Made by a program: the position numbers and the translations under genes. A stretch of 64,000 nt of DNA from Alloyangia pacifica (lineage in GTDB: Bacteria; Pseudomonadota; Alphaproteobacteria; Rhodobacterales; Rhodobacteraceae), in assembly GCF_900116195.1 (NCBI RefSeq), contig NZ_FOZW01000009.1, forward strand, positions 62,001 to 126,000. The letters run 5' to 3'. Below the pieces are notes generated by a model that was given only the letters and a program-made list of their open reading frames with translations, ran no database searches and was not told where the DNA came from. Below, in pieces: positions 37,401 to 45,045 of this stretch. How positions within the stretch are numbered: position 1 is the first letter of the stretch; each line of letters starts with the position of its first letter.

Positions 37401-38180
37401 TTAGAGCAGGCGGCTCAGGAACCTCTGGGTCCGTTCATCCTGCGGGCTACCGAAGATCTCTTCGGGCGGCCCATGCTCGACGATCTTACCGCCATCGGTG
37501 AAATAGACATGATCCGCGACCTCTCGGGCGAAGGCCATTTCATGGGTGACCAAGACACATGTCATACCGTCTTCGGCCAGTTCACGGATTGTCAGCAGCA
37601 CTTCCTGCACGGTCTCCGGATCAAGCGCGGCAGTCACTTCGTCGAACAACATGATCTCCGGCCTCATTGCCAGACTGCGTGCTATCGCAACCCGCTGCTG
37701 CTGGCCTCCCGACAGTTCGCCGGGAAAGGAATCCTCCTTGCCCGCCAACCGTACCTTGGCCAACAATTCTCTGGCGCGTCGTTCGACTTCGGCCCTCGGC
37801 TCCTTCAAGACCTTGAGAGGGGCCATCATCACATTCTGCAGGGCAGTCTTGTGTGGAAACAGGTTGTACTGCTGGAAGACGATCCCAACTTTGCGGCGCA
37901 AGCGGATCTTATCCAGCTTTGCGTCTCCCACCTGCTGATCACCAACGGTGATCGAGCCGCTCTGGAAAGGCGTCAGCCCGTTGATACAGCGTATCAAGGT
38001 CGACTTGCCCGAACCGGATGGCCCGATTATACAAACGACCTCGCCGCGCCGAATGTCGAGGCTTACGCCTTTGATGACTTCAAGCTTGCCATAGGACAGG
38101 TGCAGGTCCCGGATCGAAACAGTGACCATGGAAGGGCTGGCAGCAAGGGAAACCGCCGAATTGTCAGGAATTGATTGCAT
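37401..38180 (-). CDS. Polar amino-acid ABC transporter ATPase
   Basis: 259 residues of the GlnQ/HisP type. Walker A GPSGSGKST, signature LSGGQQQRVAIARSLA, Walker B IMLFDEV and switch H in LVTHEMAFA. It overlaps the permease stop by 17 bases; the ATG at 38129 is an alternative start. The broken tail at 1990-2141 is from a close relative. Confidence 0.93.
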   Translation of the reverse strand: MQSIPDNSAVSLAASPSMVTVSIRDLHLSYGKLEVIKGVSLDIRRGEVVCIIGPSGSGKSTLIRCINGLTPFQSGSITVGDQQVGDAKLDKIRLRRKVGIVFQQYNLFPHKTALQNVMMAPLKVLKEPRAEVERRARELLAKVRLAGKEDSFPGELSGGQQQRVAIARSLAMRPEIMLFDEVTAALDPETVQEVLLTIRELAEDGMTCVLVTHEMAFAREVADHVYFTDGGKIVEHGPPEEIFGSPQDERTQRFLSRLL

Positions 38181-38937
38181 AGTTTCGCTCCAACCGACGT
38201 GACCAGATCGCGACGGGATAGATAAAGATGAAGAAGATCATCATTAAGAAGAAGTAAAACGGGATCAGGAGCGTTGGGCTGGATCCAGCGCTCTCCATCG
38301 CGGCCTGAGCACTACCGACGGCCTCACGAACCCCGATTATGGATGCAAGCGGCGTCGCCAGGACCAGAAGCGCGAACCAGTTCATCAAATGCGGGATCAT
38401 CTGTTTCACGCATTGCGGAAGGATAATCCAGCGGAGCGACTGACCGCGACTGAAGGCAAGGCTTTCCGCAGACTCCCACTGCCCCTTAGGAACGGATGCG
38501 ACGGCCCCCCTGAGGATTTCGCTCACATTGGCCATCACCGGAAGTGAAAATGCGAACGTCGCCTTGATCCAGTCAGACAGGATGAAGTTACCCCATCCCT
38601 GCACTTCGATCCGATAGGGGATCAGGCTCATGATCATGAACAGGATGACAATCCAGGGCGCATTACGCAGAAGTTGTGTCACGAACCTTGCAGGTACGCT
38701 GGCAAGCTTGCTTTCGCTTATCTGCATCAGCCCAAGGCCAATCCCAAGAACCAGCGCAAGCATCATTGCCAGGATGCTTATCACCACGTTCAGGGCAAAA
38801 CCGTTGAGGATGAACGGAATCCAGTCCCACAGGACGCAGAACCCACAGGGTCCGGTAGACACGTCTGCAGCATATGCAGGAGCCGCAATGAAGGCGCAGA
38901 CAAGTCCAAGGACGCCGCTACGAGCGAAGGATTTCAT
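38164..38937 (-). CDS. Polar amino-acid ABC transporter permease with cleavable-looking N-terminus
   Basis: 257 residues. The N-terminus MKSFARSGVLGLVCAFIAAP, then AYAADVSTGPCGFCVLWDW, looks like a signal peptide followed by a CxxC, before the usual permease part (FILNGFALNVVISILAMMLAL). The conserved loop is WESAESLAFSRGQSLRWIILPQ. It starts with a four-base overlap on the upstream permease. The ATG at 38937 is preferred over 38976. Confidence 0.88.
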   Translation of the reverse strand: MKSFARSGVLGLVCAFIAAPAYAADVSTGPCGFCVLWDWIPFILNGFALNVVISILAMMLALVLGIGLGLMQISESKLASVPARFVTQLLRNAPWIVILFMIMSLIPYRIEVQGWGNFILSDWIKATFAFSLPVMANVSEILRGAVASVPKGQWESAESLAFSRGQSLRWIILPQCVKQMIPHLMNWFALLVLATPLASIIGVREAVGSAQAAMESAGSSPTLLIPFYFFLMMIFFIFIYPVAIWSRRLERNYAINS

Positions 38938-39689
38938 TTGCTGTAACCTCTCAACCGCAGTCGGCGTTCGAGCCAATGCAAAAACGCGGCCAGCAGCCAG
39001 ACGACGCCAACATAGAAGCAGAACAGGACAGCCATCATTTCCGGAATATTGAATGTGCTAGACCACACCTGGTTCAGCATATTGGCCATTTCGGGAACCG
39101 AGATGACATAGGCAAGCGATGTCGTCTTTGCCAGGCTGACCAGATTGGTTGTTAGAGCGGGCAGGCATATCCTGAACGCCAGCGGCAAAGTAAAATATAC
39201 GAAGGTCTGCCACGGCTTGAAGCCCAGGCTCTCTGCCGCCTCGAGGGTTGCCTTTGGCACCGCCTCGATGCCGGACCTGAATATCTCGACGTTGAAGGCC
39301 CCGCCGAAGATCCCCAGTGCGATGACCGCCCAGCCAAACGCCGAGACCATCGGTTGGTAGTATCCGCCCATATCGACCTGGGGCGCATAGGCCCCGAGCC
39401 CGAAATAGAAGAAAAGCAACTGCACCATTGGCGGCGTGTTGCGGAAAAGCTGGATGTAGCCACCGACAAGCCACCGCAACCAGGTCGAACGCGATTGTTG
39501 GATTGCAGCACCCGCGACACCAACGATAACCGACAACAGGATTGCCGCCAGGATCAGCAGGATGGAATTCTCGGCGCCAATCAGGAAACGCTTGAACTGA
39601 TAGGGGTCGTAGAAGACGTTGAAGTTTATTCCGGTCGTTTCGTAGAGATCCCGAAAGAAGGGAGCGATCAAGGTGAGAATGGCATCCAT
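38934..39689 (-). CDS. Polar amino-acid ABC transporter permease
   Basis: 251 residues starting MDAILTLIAPFFRDLYETTG. Typical HisM/GlnP blocks: YIQLFRNTPPMVQLLFFYFG and LEAAESLGFKPWQTFVYFTLPLA. Sits between the binding protein and the second permease. Inner membrane. Confidence 0.92.
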   Translation of the reverse strand: MDAILTLIAPFFRDLYETTGINFNVFYDPYQFKRFLIGAENSILLILAAILLSVIVGVAGAAIQQSRSTWLRWLVGGYIQLFRNTPPMVQLLFFYFGLGAYAPQVDMGGYYQPMVSAFGWAVIALGIFGGAFNVEIFRSGIEAVPKATLEAAESLGFKPWQTFVYFTLPLAFRICLPALTTNLVSLAKTTSLAYVISVPEMANMLNQVWSSTFNIPEMMAVLFCFYVGVVWLLAAFLHWLERRLRLRGYSK

Positions 39690-39715
39690 GGCGGTCTTTT
39701 CGAAAGTGGCGTGAT

Positions 39716-39746
39716 GTTGCGGCCCACCCGTCTGGCAGACCGCAAC
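39716..39746 (-). repeat. Hairpin after the amino-acid-binding protein gene
   Basis: GTTGCGG (39716-39722) and CCGCAAC (39740-39746) form the outer stem; GTCTG-G-CAGAC (39730-39740) is a second, partly overlapping repeat. It lies just downstream of the binding-protein stop on the minus strand and before the permease. Confidence 0.5.
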
Positions 39747-39755
39747 AGATGGATG

Positions 39756-40607
39756 TTACTCTGAGACGAGATACGAAGTGTCCCAGTGAAGCTTCTCATG
39801 CTCCTTGGCGTACCACGACGAAGGGCCGACCTTCCATTTTTCTTCCAGTTCCAGGAATGTCCCGTCAGAGTGCCAACGGTAGATCATGCCGGACAGAAAG
39901 ACACCCAAGGCGCCATCTTGCTCCTCGATCGCAACTGCTGCGCCGATAGGATTGGAATTGAGCGCCTCGACCGGCATCTCATAGCCGTCCCATTCACCCG
40001 AGGCGAGCTCCGGCAGGATGATCGTATCGTCATAGAACCATGCGACGCACTTGCCCGACCGAAGACCTTCCTTGGCCTCGGCGTTGCCAGTGAAGGCCAC
40101 CACGGTTGCACCGAATTCGGTCTCTGCGATCGAATTGTAGATCACGCCTTGCTTCGCGCAGACTGGCTTGCCCTTGATGTCGTCCCAAGAGCTGATGAGA
40201 CCCTTCTTCGCCATCAGGGAGGGCCCCGAAGCGCCATACGCCGGCTCGACGATGCCGATGATCTTGCGGCGCTCGGCCTTGTCGTACATGCCGGCCAGCA
40301 GCATGTCTACGCGCCCCTGTTGGAGAAATTCCATCCGGTTGACTGAAGTGACCTCGACCAGTTCCAGATCGACGCCCAGACTTTCCGCGATACGCGATGC
40401 AAGGTCGATGTCGAAGCCCTGCATGTTGCCGTCTTCGGACCGATAGGCCCATGGCTTCAACGCTCCCAAGACGCCGATGCGGATCGTGCCGCGGTCCAAA
40501 ACCTCTTTCATATGATCGCCGCTGGCATGGGCCGGAACCGCGAGAAGACCCGCAGACAAGACGGCAGAAAGGACGCCACTGCAAAGGGTGGACACCAGTT
40601 TCCTCAT
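39756..40607 (-). CDS. Polar amino-acid ABC solute-binding protein (family 3)
   Basis: 283 residues with a signal peptide ending LLAVPAHA before SGDHMKEVLDRGTIRIGVLG. Family 3 blocks: MQGFDIDLASRIAESLGVDLELV and FLQQGRVDMLLAGM. Good ribosome site GGAGAG. First gene of a five-gene minus-strand operon ending with the flavoenzyme. Confidence 0.93.
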   Translation of the reverse strand: MRKLVSTLCSGVLSAVLSAGLLAVPAHASGDHMKEVLDRGTIRIGVLGALKPWAYRSEDGNMQGFDIDLASRIAESLGVDLELVEVTSVNRMEFLQQGRVDMLLAGMYDKAERRKIIGIVEPAYGASGPSLMAKKGLISSWDDIKGKPVCAKQGVIYNSIAETEFGATVVAFTGNAEAKEGLRSGKCVAWFYDDTIILPELASGEWDGYEMPVEALNSNPIGAAVAIEEQDGALGVFLSGMIYRWHSDGTFLELEEKWKVGPSSWYAKEHEKLHWDTSYLVSE

Positions 40608-40725
40608 TTTTTCTCTCCGTTGGATGAACTGCGGCCTTATTGCCGCTTTGGATGCTGGGTTGACCCCAATACATCGAGGATGGCCGAGCTCGGCCCGTGG
40701 GCAAAATGAGTAGTTTGCAATTTGG

Positions 40726-40742
40726 TATGTCGTGAAGACATA
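40726..40742. promoter_or_regulatory. LysR-type T-N11-A box
   Basis: TATGTC-GTGAA-GACATA is a perfect 17-base interrupted palindrome with a T-N11-A core (T40728, A40740). It lies about 120 bases upstream of the binding-protein start, the usual distance for a LysR activation site. The likely ligand is the LysR protein at 34330. Confidence 0.6.
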
Positions 40743-40775
40743 TTAATGTCCGCCACCTGACAGAAGATACCGGAT

Positions 40776-41071
40776 GGAAGGGGTTCGTTCGCTGGCCGCA
40801 CCTGCAGGCCCAGTTCGGAACCCAAACGTGGCTCCGCGACCCCTCCTCGCCCTGGCAGAATGGCACAGCCCTGAACACCAACCGTCGGCTCCGGCTCTGG
40901 CTTCCAGGGCGGCGTGACGTCGCTGCCATGACAGAGCTCGAGCTGAAGCAACTCTGCGACGAGCTCAACAACACACCTCGCAAATGCCTCGGATGGAGGA
41001 CCCCGACCGAGGTCTTCCGAGAAAAGATGATGGAGGAGATGGGCCGCCGCCCCTACCATCGCAGGTCATGA
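40776..41071 (+). pseudogene. IS30-family transposase, C-terminal fragment
   Basis: In one frame: RWPHLQAQFGTQTWLRDPSS, then NTNRRLRLWLPGRRDVAAM, then LNNTPRKCLGWRTPTEVFRE to a stop at 41069-41071. This is the end of an IS30 transposase. The start and the first catalytic residues are missing. It marks the right edge of the lower-GC block. Confidence 0.85.
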
Positions 41072-41141
41072 GAGTAGCGCTTCAAGTCGCGCGCACAGAT
41101 TGGGTCGTCTTATTCTGGCCCTATGGGATTGGCGTGGATGT

Positions 41142-41861
41142 TCATTGGGCCTCCGCCCGGGTCCCGTTCATGTAGATTTGCGCGTAGCTGTTGCGGATCG
41201 CCTCGGTGATCTGCTCTAGCCGCGCATCGATATGGTGCTGCAGAATTTGGCGCGCCTCCGCGGGCCGCCCGGACGCAACGGCGTCGAGGATGGCCACGTG
41301 CTCGCATTGCGTGTGGCTGCGGCGGTCGTTTTCCATCGCCACCCAGCGCACGAAACGGATGCGGGCGTTGATGCGGCGCAACGTCTCGACAATCTCGCCA
41401 TTCCCGGAAAGCGCGGCCAGCATCTCGTGGAATTGCTCGTCGAGCGCCACGAGGTCCTCGACCGTCCGCTCCGGATCGTCCCGGCGGCTGATCTCAAGGA
41501 AGTCGCGCAGCTCCTGCACCTTTGTCGGGTCGGCCCGCTCGGCGGCAAGCTCGCTGCCCGCAATCTCGATCTTCTGGCGAAACTCATAGAGGTCGAAGAT
41601 TTCCTTCACCTCCAGATTGCGCCGGAAGAACCCCTTGCCGGTACGGCAGTCGAGAAAGCCATCCGCGGTAAGCCGGTTCAGCGCTTCACGCAGGGGCGTG
41701 CGCGAGACCTGCAACTGGCGCGCCAGCGCAACCTCGTTCACGCGCTCTCCGGGCCGTAGTTCGAACCGGATCGCAAGATCGCGAACAAGGTCATAGACTC
41801 TTTCGACGTTGGACTGGGCTGGCTCTTCGGTGCTTTCATCGGTCACTGTGCTGACCCTCAT
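41142..41861 (-). CDS. GntR family regulator (FadR/FCD subfamily)
   Basis: 239 residues. Winged helix (VNEVALARQLQVSRTPLREALNRLTADGFL, about 45-74) and an FCD effector domain (FDLYEFRQKIEIAGSELAAE; LDEQFHEMLAALSGN; HVAILDAVASGRPAEARQIL). Last gene of the eight-gene operon, overlapping the peptidase stop by four bases, so it is made with the enzymes it presumably controls. A nested palindrome upstream of the operon at 51102-51149 is a candidate target. Confidence 0.92.
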   Translation of the reverse strand: MRVSTVTDESTEEPAQSNVERVYDLVRDLAIRFELRPGERVNEVALARQLQVSRTPLREALNRLTADGFLDCRTGKGFFRRNLEVKEIFDLYEFRQKIEIAGSELAAERADPTKVQELRDFLEISRRDDPERTVEDLVALDEQFHEMLAALSGNGEIVETLRRINARIRFVRWVAMENDRRSHTQCEHVAILDAVASGRPAEARQILQHHIDARLEQITEAIRNSYAQIYMNGTRAEAQ

Positions 41862-43078
41862 AGGATTGCATCGAGAAAATCACGGGGCAGCGTAGTGAAT
41901 TTTTCCGCGCCGGTCTCGGTGATCACGTAGCAGTCCTCGACCTGAAATCCGCCCAGCCCACGGATGTAAAGGGGTGTCTCGACGGCAACGACCATGCCCG
42001 CCTGCAGCGGCCGGTGCTCGGTCGGGCCAAGATAGGGGCCCTGCTCGCCCATCCCGAGGCCCATGGTGTGACCAACGTGACCGCGGGTGAACCAGGGCAG
42101 CCCGCAGCGGCGCACGGCATCCTGTCCGGCATGGAAGATCTCCGACATCGGAGTGCCCGGTCGGAGCAGCGGCTCGGCCGCCTCCATGCCCGCGCAGACC
42201 GCATCGAGGATCCGCCGTGCTTCATCCGACGGCGGGCCGAAGCAGAGCGTGCGCCCGGTGTCGGAGCCGTAGCCATGGACCGAGGCGGCGCAATCAAAGA
42301 ACACCATCTCCTCGCCCGTCACCTTTGGCCCCCCCGCCACCGTGGGCGAGATGGCACCGCCGACAGAGGCGGTGACGCGGGTGCCCAGATAGCCATCGGA
42401 AAAGCCGTCGGGGCTCTGCGTGGCGGCGTAGTCGGCACAGGCCGCATCGTAGATCCGCTTCAGCCCGGCGGTGTCGAGGCCGCGCAGCGGCGTCGTTGCG
42501 AGGGTGCGCAGGCCGTGCTCGGCGATCCGCGTCGCCTCCTTGAGACAATCAATCTCCCAGGGCGTCTTTATCGAGCGCAAGTCGGCGAACACCGCTGCCG
42601 CCTCGGCGAAGCGCACCTCGGGGGCCGCCGCGGACAGCGCCTCGAAAGCGGTCAGCGAGACCAGCCCCCTCTCGATGCCGATGCGCCCGCCCGACAAGCC
42701 GCGTTCAGCCAGCGCATCCGCCAGAAGGCGCATGTTGCCGGCAAGGTCGTAGCGCGGCGTGGGCTTGTCCACCTGCGGCTGGGTCCCGGCGAGGATTGCC
42801 TCCCGGTCGCCGATCTCGAGCCACAGCGGAAAGGTCCGGATGTCGCGTATACGGCTCGCAGAGGCGGCAGCATCGGCCATCCATTCGGCGACGAGGATCA
42901 TCGGCTCCAGCGCCGGATCGGCGGGCACGAGGGCCAGCGCCGCGCCGGGGTTGTCGAAATAGATCGGATAGTCCGTGAGGTAGCGGAAGTTGGCACCGCC
43001 CCAGGCGATCACCGCATCGAGTCCCCGCTCCTGCATCAGCGTCCGCAGGCGGTTCAGCGTCGGCTCTGTCAGGGTCAT
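41858..43078 (-). CDS. M24 family metallopeptidase (Xaa-Pro dipeptidase/creatinase fold)
   Basis: 406 residues: creatinase-like N-terminal domain, then pita-bread catalytic domain. The metal ligands are present: Asp in VFFDCAA, Asp in YGSDTGRT, His in GHVGHTMGLGMGE, Glu in VAVETPLY and Glu in FQVEDCYVI. Creatinase itself lacks these metal ligands, so this is a metal enzyme. Next to HyuAB it may open an amide or imide bond in the pathway product. Confidence 0.88.
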   Translation of the reverse strand: MTLTEPTLNRLRTLMQERGLDAVIAWGGANFRYLTDYPIYFDNPGAALALVPADPALEPMILVAEWMADAAASASRIRDIRTFPLWLEIGDREAILAGTQPQVDKPTPRYDLAGNMRLLADALAERGLSGGRIGIERGLVSLTAFEALSAAAPEVRFAEAAAVFADLRSIKTPWEIDCLKEATRIAEHGLRTLATTPLRGLDTAGLKRIYDAACADYAATQSPDGFSDGYLGTRVTASVGGAISPTVAGGPKVTGEEMVFFDCAASVHGYGSDTGRTLCFGPPSDEARRILDAVCAGMEAAEPLLRPGTPMSEIFHAGQDAVRRCGLPWFTRGHVGHTMGLGMGEQGPYLGPTEHRPLQAGMVVAVETPLYIRGLGGFQVEDCYVITETGAEKFTTLPRDFLDAIL

Positions 43079-45045
43079 GCCGCGTCTCCTTTCAGCATGT
43101 CGGTGATGAGGGCGTCGATCTCAGCTCCTCCGAGGAGTTCGCCCGCGGCCGTGCGGTCTGCAATGACTTGCTCGAGCGGCCCCCTCAGCGTGTCGCGCAC
43201 CGCCGCCGGACGTGCGAGAAGAGCGGCGATGAGCGCTGACTGGACCGGCTCCGGCCAGCGGGCTTCATATTCCTGACGCAGAGCGCCCCAGTCCGTTCCG
43301 CTGCGCGGCGGCATCTGCTGCCGCCGGGAAGCGGTCGCTGCAATGTCCAGCCCATTCCCGGAGATCACCACCCCGTAGTACTCCTGCGCCTTCTCGGCGC
43401 TGACATAGCCATCGAGGACGTCATCGACCACGGCTTCGGGATCGCGCACCCGCGGGTCGCCGAAGCCGCCGCCGGTGGGCGAGGTGAAGCACACGACGTC
43501 GCCGCGGGCCAATTCCACCAAGTCGATCTGCCCTAGGTCCCGCTGCGCGCCGGTGCCGGGATTGAGCACCACTTCGGTGTTGCTACCGGGATGCCCGCCC
43601 TGGCTGCCGGGCGCGTTGAACCGGAAGCGCTCAAGGCCCCGCGCAGTCAGCACCGTACCGGCCTGCAGATTGCGCAGACGGAAGCGGATGCCCGCCCCGC
43701 CCCGGCGCAGGCCCGGGGCGGCGCTGTCGGTAACGTAGCCGTATTCCTCTACGATGACCGGCATCTCCGCTTCGAGAACCTCGTTCGGGACGTTGCGCAG
43801 CCAGCCGCCGGTGAAGCTGGTACCGTCGATGCCGTCCTTCTGCGGTCGCCCGCCCGAGCCGCCCGATAGCGGCTGCGCGACGGTGATGCGCCGAGCGCCG
43901 CTCTCGGGGTCGGTGTTGGCCAGCGAGACGATCGAGATCGCCCCGGCCGAGGCGGCCGGCGTCGCTTCGGGAAGCGCCTGCGCGAGGCAGGCCATGATGC
44001 AGTCCATCACCCGGATGAAGGTCGCCGCACGCACGCCATAGGCGCGGCCGGGGTCGGGGTTGACGATGGTGCCCTGCGGCAGCGTCATGGCGACGGGCCG
44101 GATCAGGCCGGAATTATAGGGAATCTCCGGGTCCAGAGTGCGGAAGTAGTTCAGCATCGCCAGCGACAGCATGTAGTGCCCGGGCTGGCCGTAGGTCGGC
44201 AGGTTGAAGGCTGCGCGCACCTGCAGGTCGGTGCCGGTGAAGTCGAGCCGGATCTCCTCGCCGTCCACCTCCATGGCGAGGGCAATGCGCACCGGGCGGC
44301 TCACACCGGCCTCGATCTCCATGTAGTCGCTGGCCGCGTAGCGCCCATCGGGGATCGAGCGGATGATCGCCCGCGCCCGCTGCTCGGCGCTGCACAGCAG
44401 GTCGGTGATCCCCGTGGCGACCTCTTCGCGGCCATAGCGGGCGGCAAGTTCGCGCACGCGGCGGTCGGCGGTCGCGAGCGAGGCGAGCTCGGCCTTGATG
44501 TCCCCCCAGTTGCCGTCGGGAATGCGGCAGTTGAGCAGGATCAGCCGGACCAGGTCCTCATCGAGTTTGCCGGCGCGCACCAGCTTCATCGGCGGGATGC
44601 GCAGTCCCTCCTGCCAGACGTCGCTGGCGACCGGCGAGATCGATCCCGGAACACGCCCGCCGACATCGGACGAATGGATGAAATTGAACGCGAAGGCGAT
44701 GATCTCGCCATCGACGAAGATCGGCCGCCAGACCCAGAGATCCGGCAGGTGCGTCGACAGCCCGCGGGTGGTGTCCGGATCGTTGGCGATGCAGACATCG
44801 CCCTCTTCGTAACTGTCGAAGGCGCCGATCGCCTCCCAGCCCGGCAGGCCGACCATCAGGCTGACCGAGGCCTCGGTGGGTGCGGCGAGCACCTCGCCCG
44901 TGGGCGCGACGAGGCAGGCCCCGAAGTCCGAGGTCTCCTTGACGAAGACGGTGAACCCGGTGCGCAGCGTCACCGAGGCCATCTCCTCGACGATGGCCTG
45001 GAACCGGTTGCGGAAGATTTCCAGCTGAACGGCGGAGGTCTTCAT
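43075..45045 (-). CDS. hyuB: Hydantoinase/oxoprolinase B subunit
   Basis: 656 residues starting MKTSAVQLEIFRNRFQAIVE, the typical HyuB N-terminus. It also has DPDTTRGLSTHLPDLWVWRP, FNFIHSSDVGGRVPGSIS and, near the end, FTSPTGGGFGDPRVRDPEAV. With HyuA it performs ATP-dependent opening of a cyclic imide such as hydantoin, N-methylhydantoin or 5-oxoproline. The ATG at 45045 overlaps the hyuA stop; the longer open frame is not used. Confidence 0.93.
   Translation of the reverse strand: MKTSAVQLEIFRNRFQAIVEEMASVTLRTGFTVFVKETSDFGACLVAPTGEVLAAPTEASVSLMVGLPGWEAIGAFDSYEEGDVCIANDPDTTRGLSTHLPDLWVWRPIFVDGEIIAFAFNFIHSSDVGGRVPGSISPVASDVWQEGLRIPPMKLVRAGKLDEDLVRLILLNCRIPDGNWGDIKAELASLATADRRVRELAARYGREEVATGITDLLCSAEQRARAIIRSIPDGRYAASDYMEIEAGVSRPVRIALAMEVDGEEIRLDFTGTDLQVRAAFNLPTYGQPGHYMLSLAMLNYFRTLDPEIPYNSGLIRPVAMTLPQGTIVNPDPGRAYGVRAATFIRVMDCIMACLAQALPEATPAASAGAISIVSLANTDPESGARRITVAQPLSGGSGGRPQKDGIDGTSFTGGWLRNVPNEVLEAEMPVIVEEYGYVTDSAAPGLRRGGAGIRFRLRNLQAGTVLTARGLERFRFNAPGSQGGHPGSNTEVVLNPGTGAQRDLGQIDLVELARGDVVCFTSPTGGGFGDPRVRDPEAVVDDVLDGYVSAEKAQEYYGVVISGNGLDIAATASRRQQMPPRSGTDWGALRQEYEARWPEPVQSALIAALLARPAAVRDTLRGPLEQVIADRTAAGELLGGAEIDALITDMLKGDAA

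Noticed and set aside
41858-43078. Creatinase
   Set aside because: All five metal ligands of M24 peptidases are present, whereas creatinase has lost them; called only as an M24 metallopeptidase.
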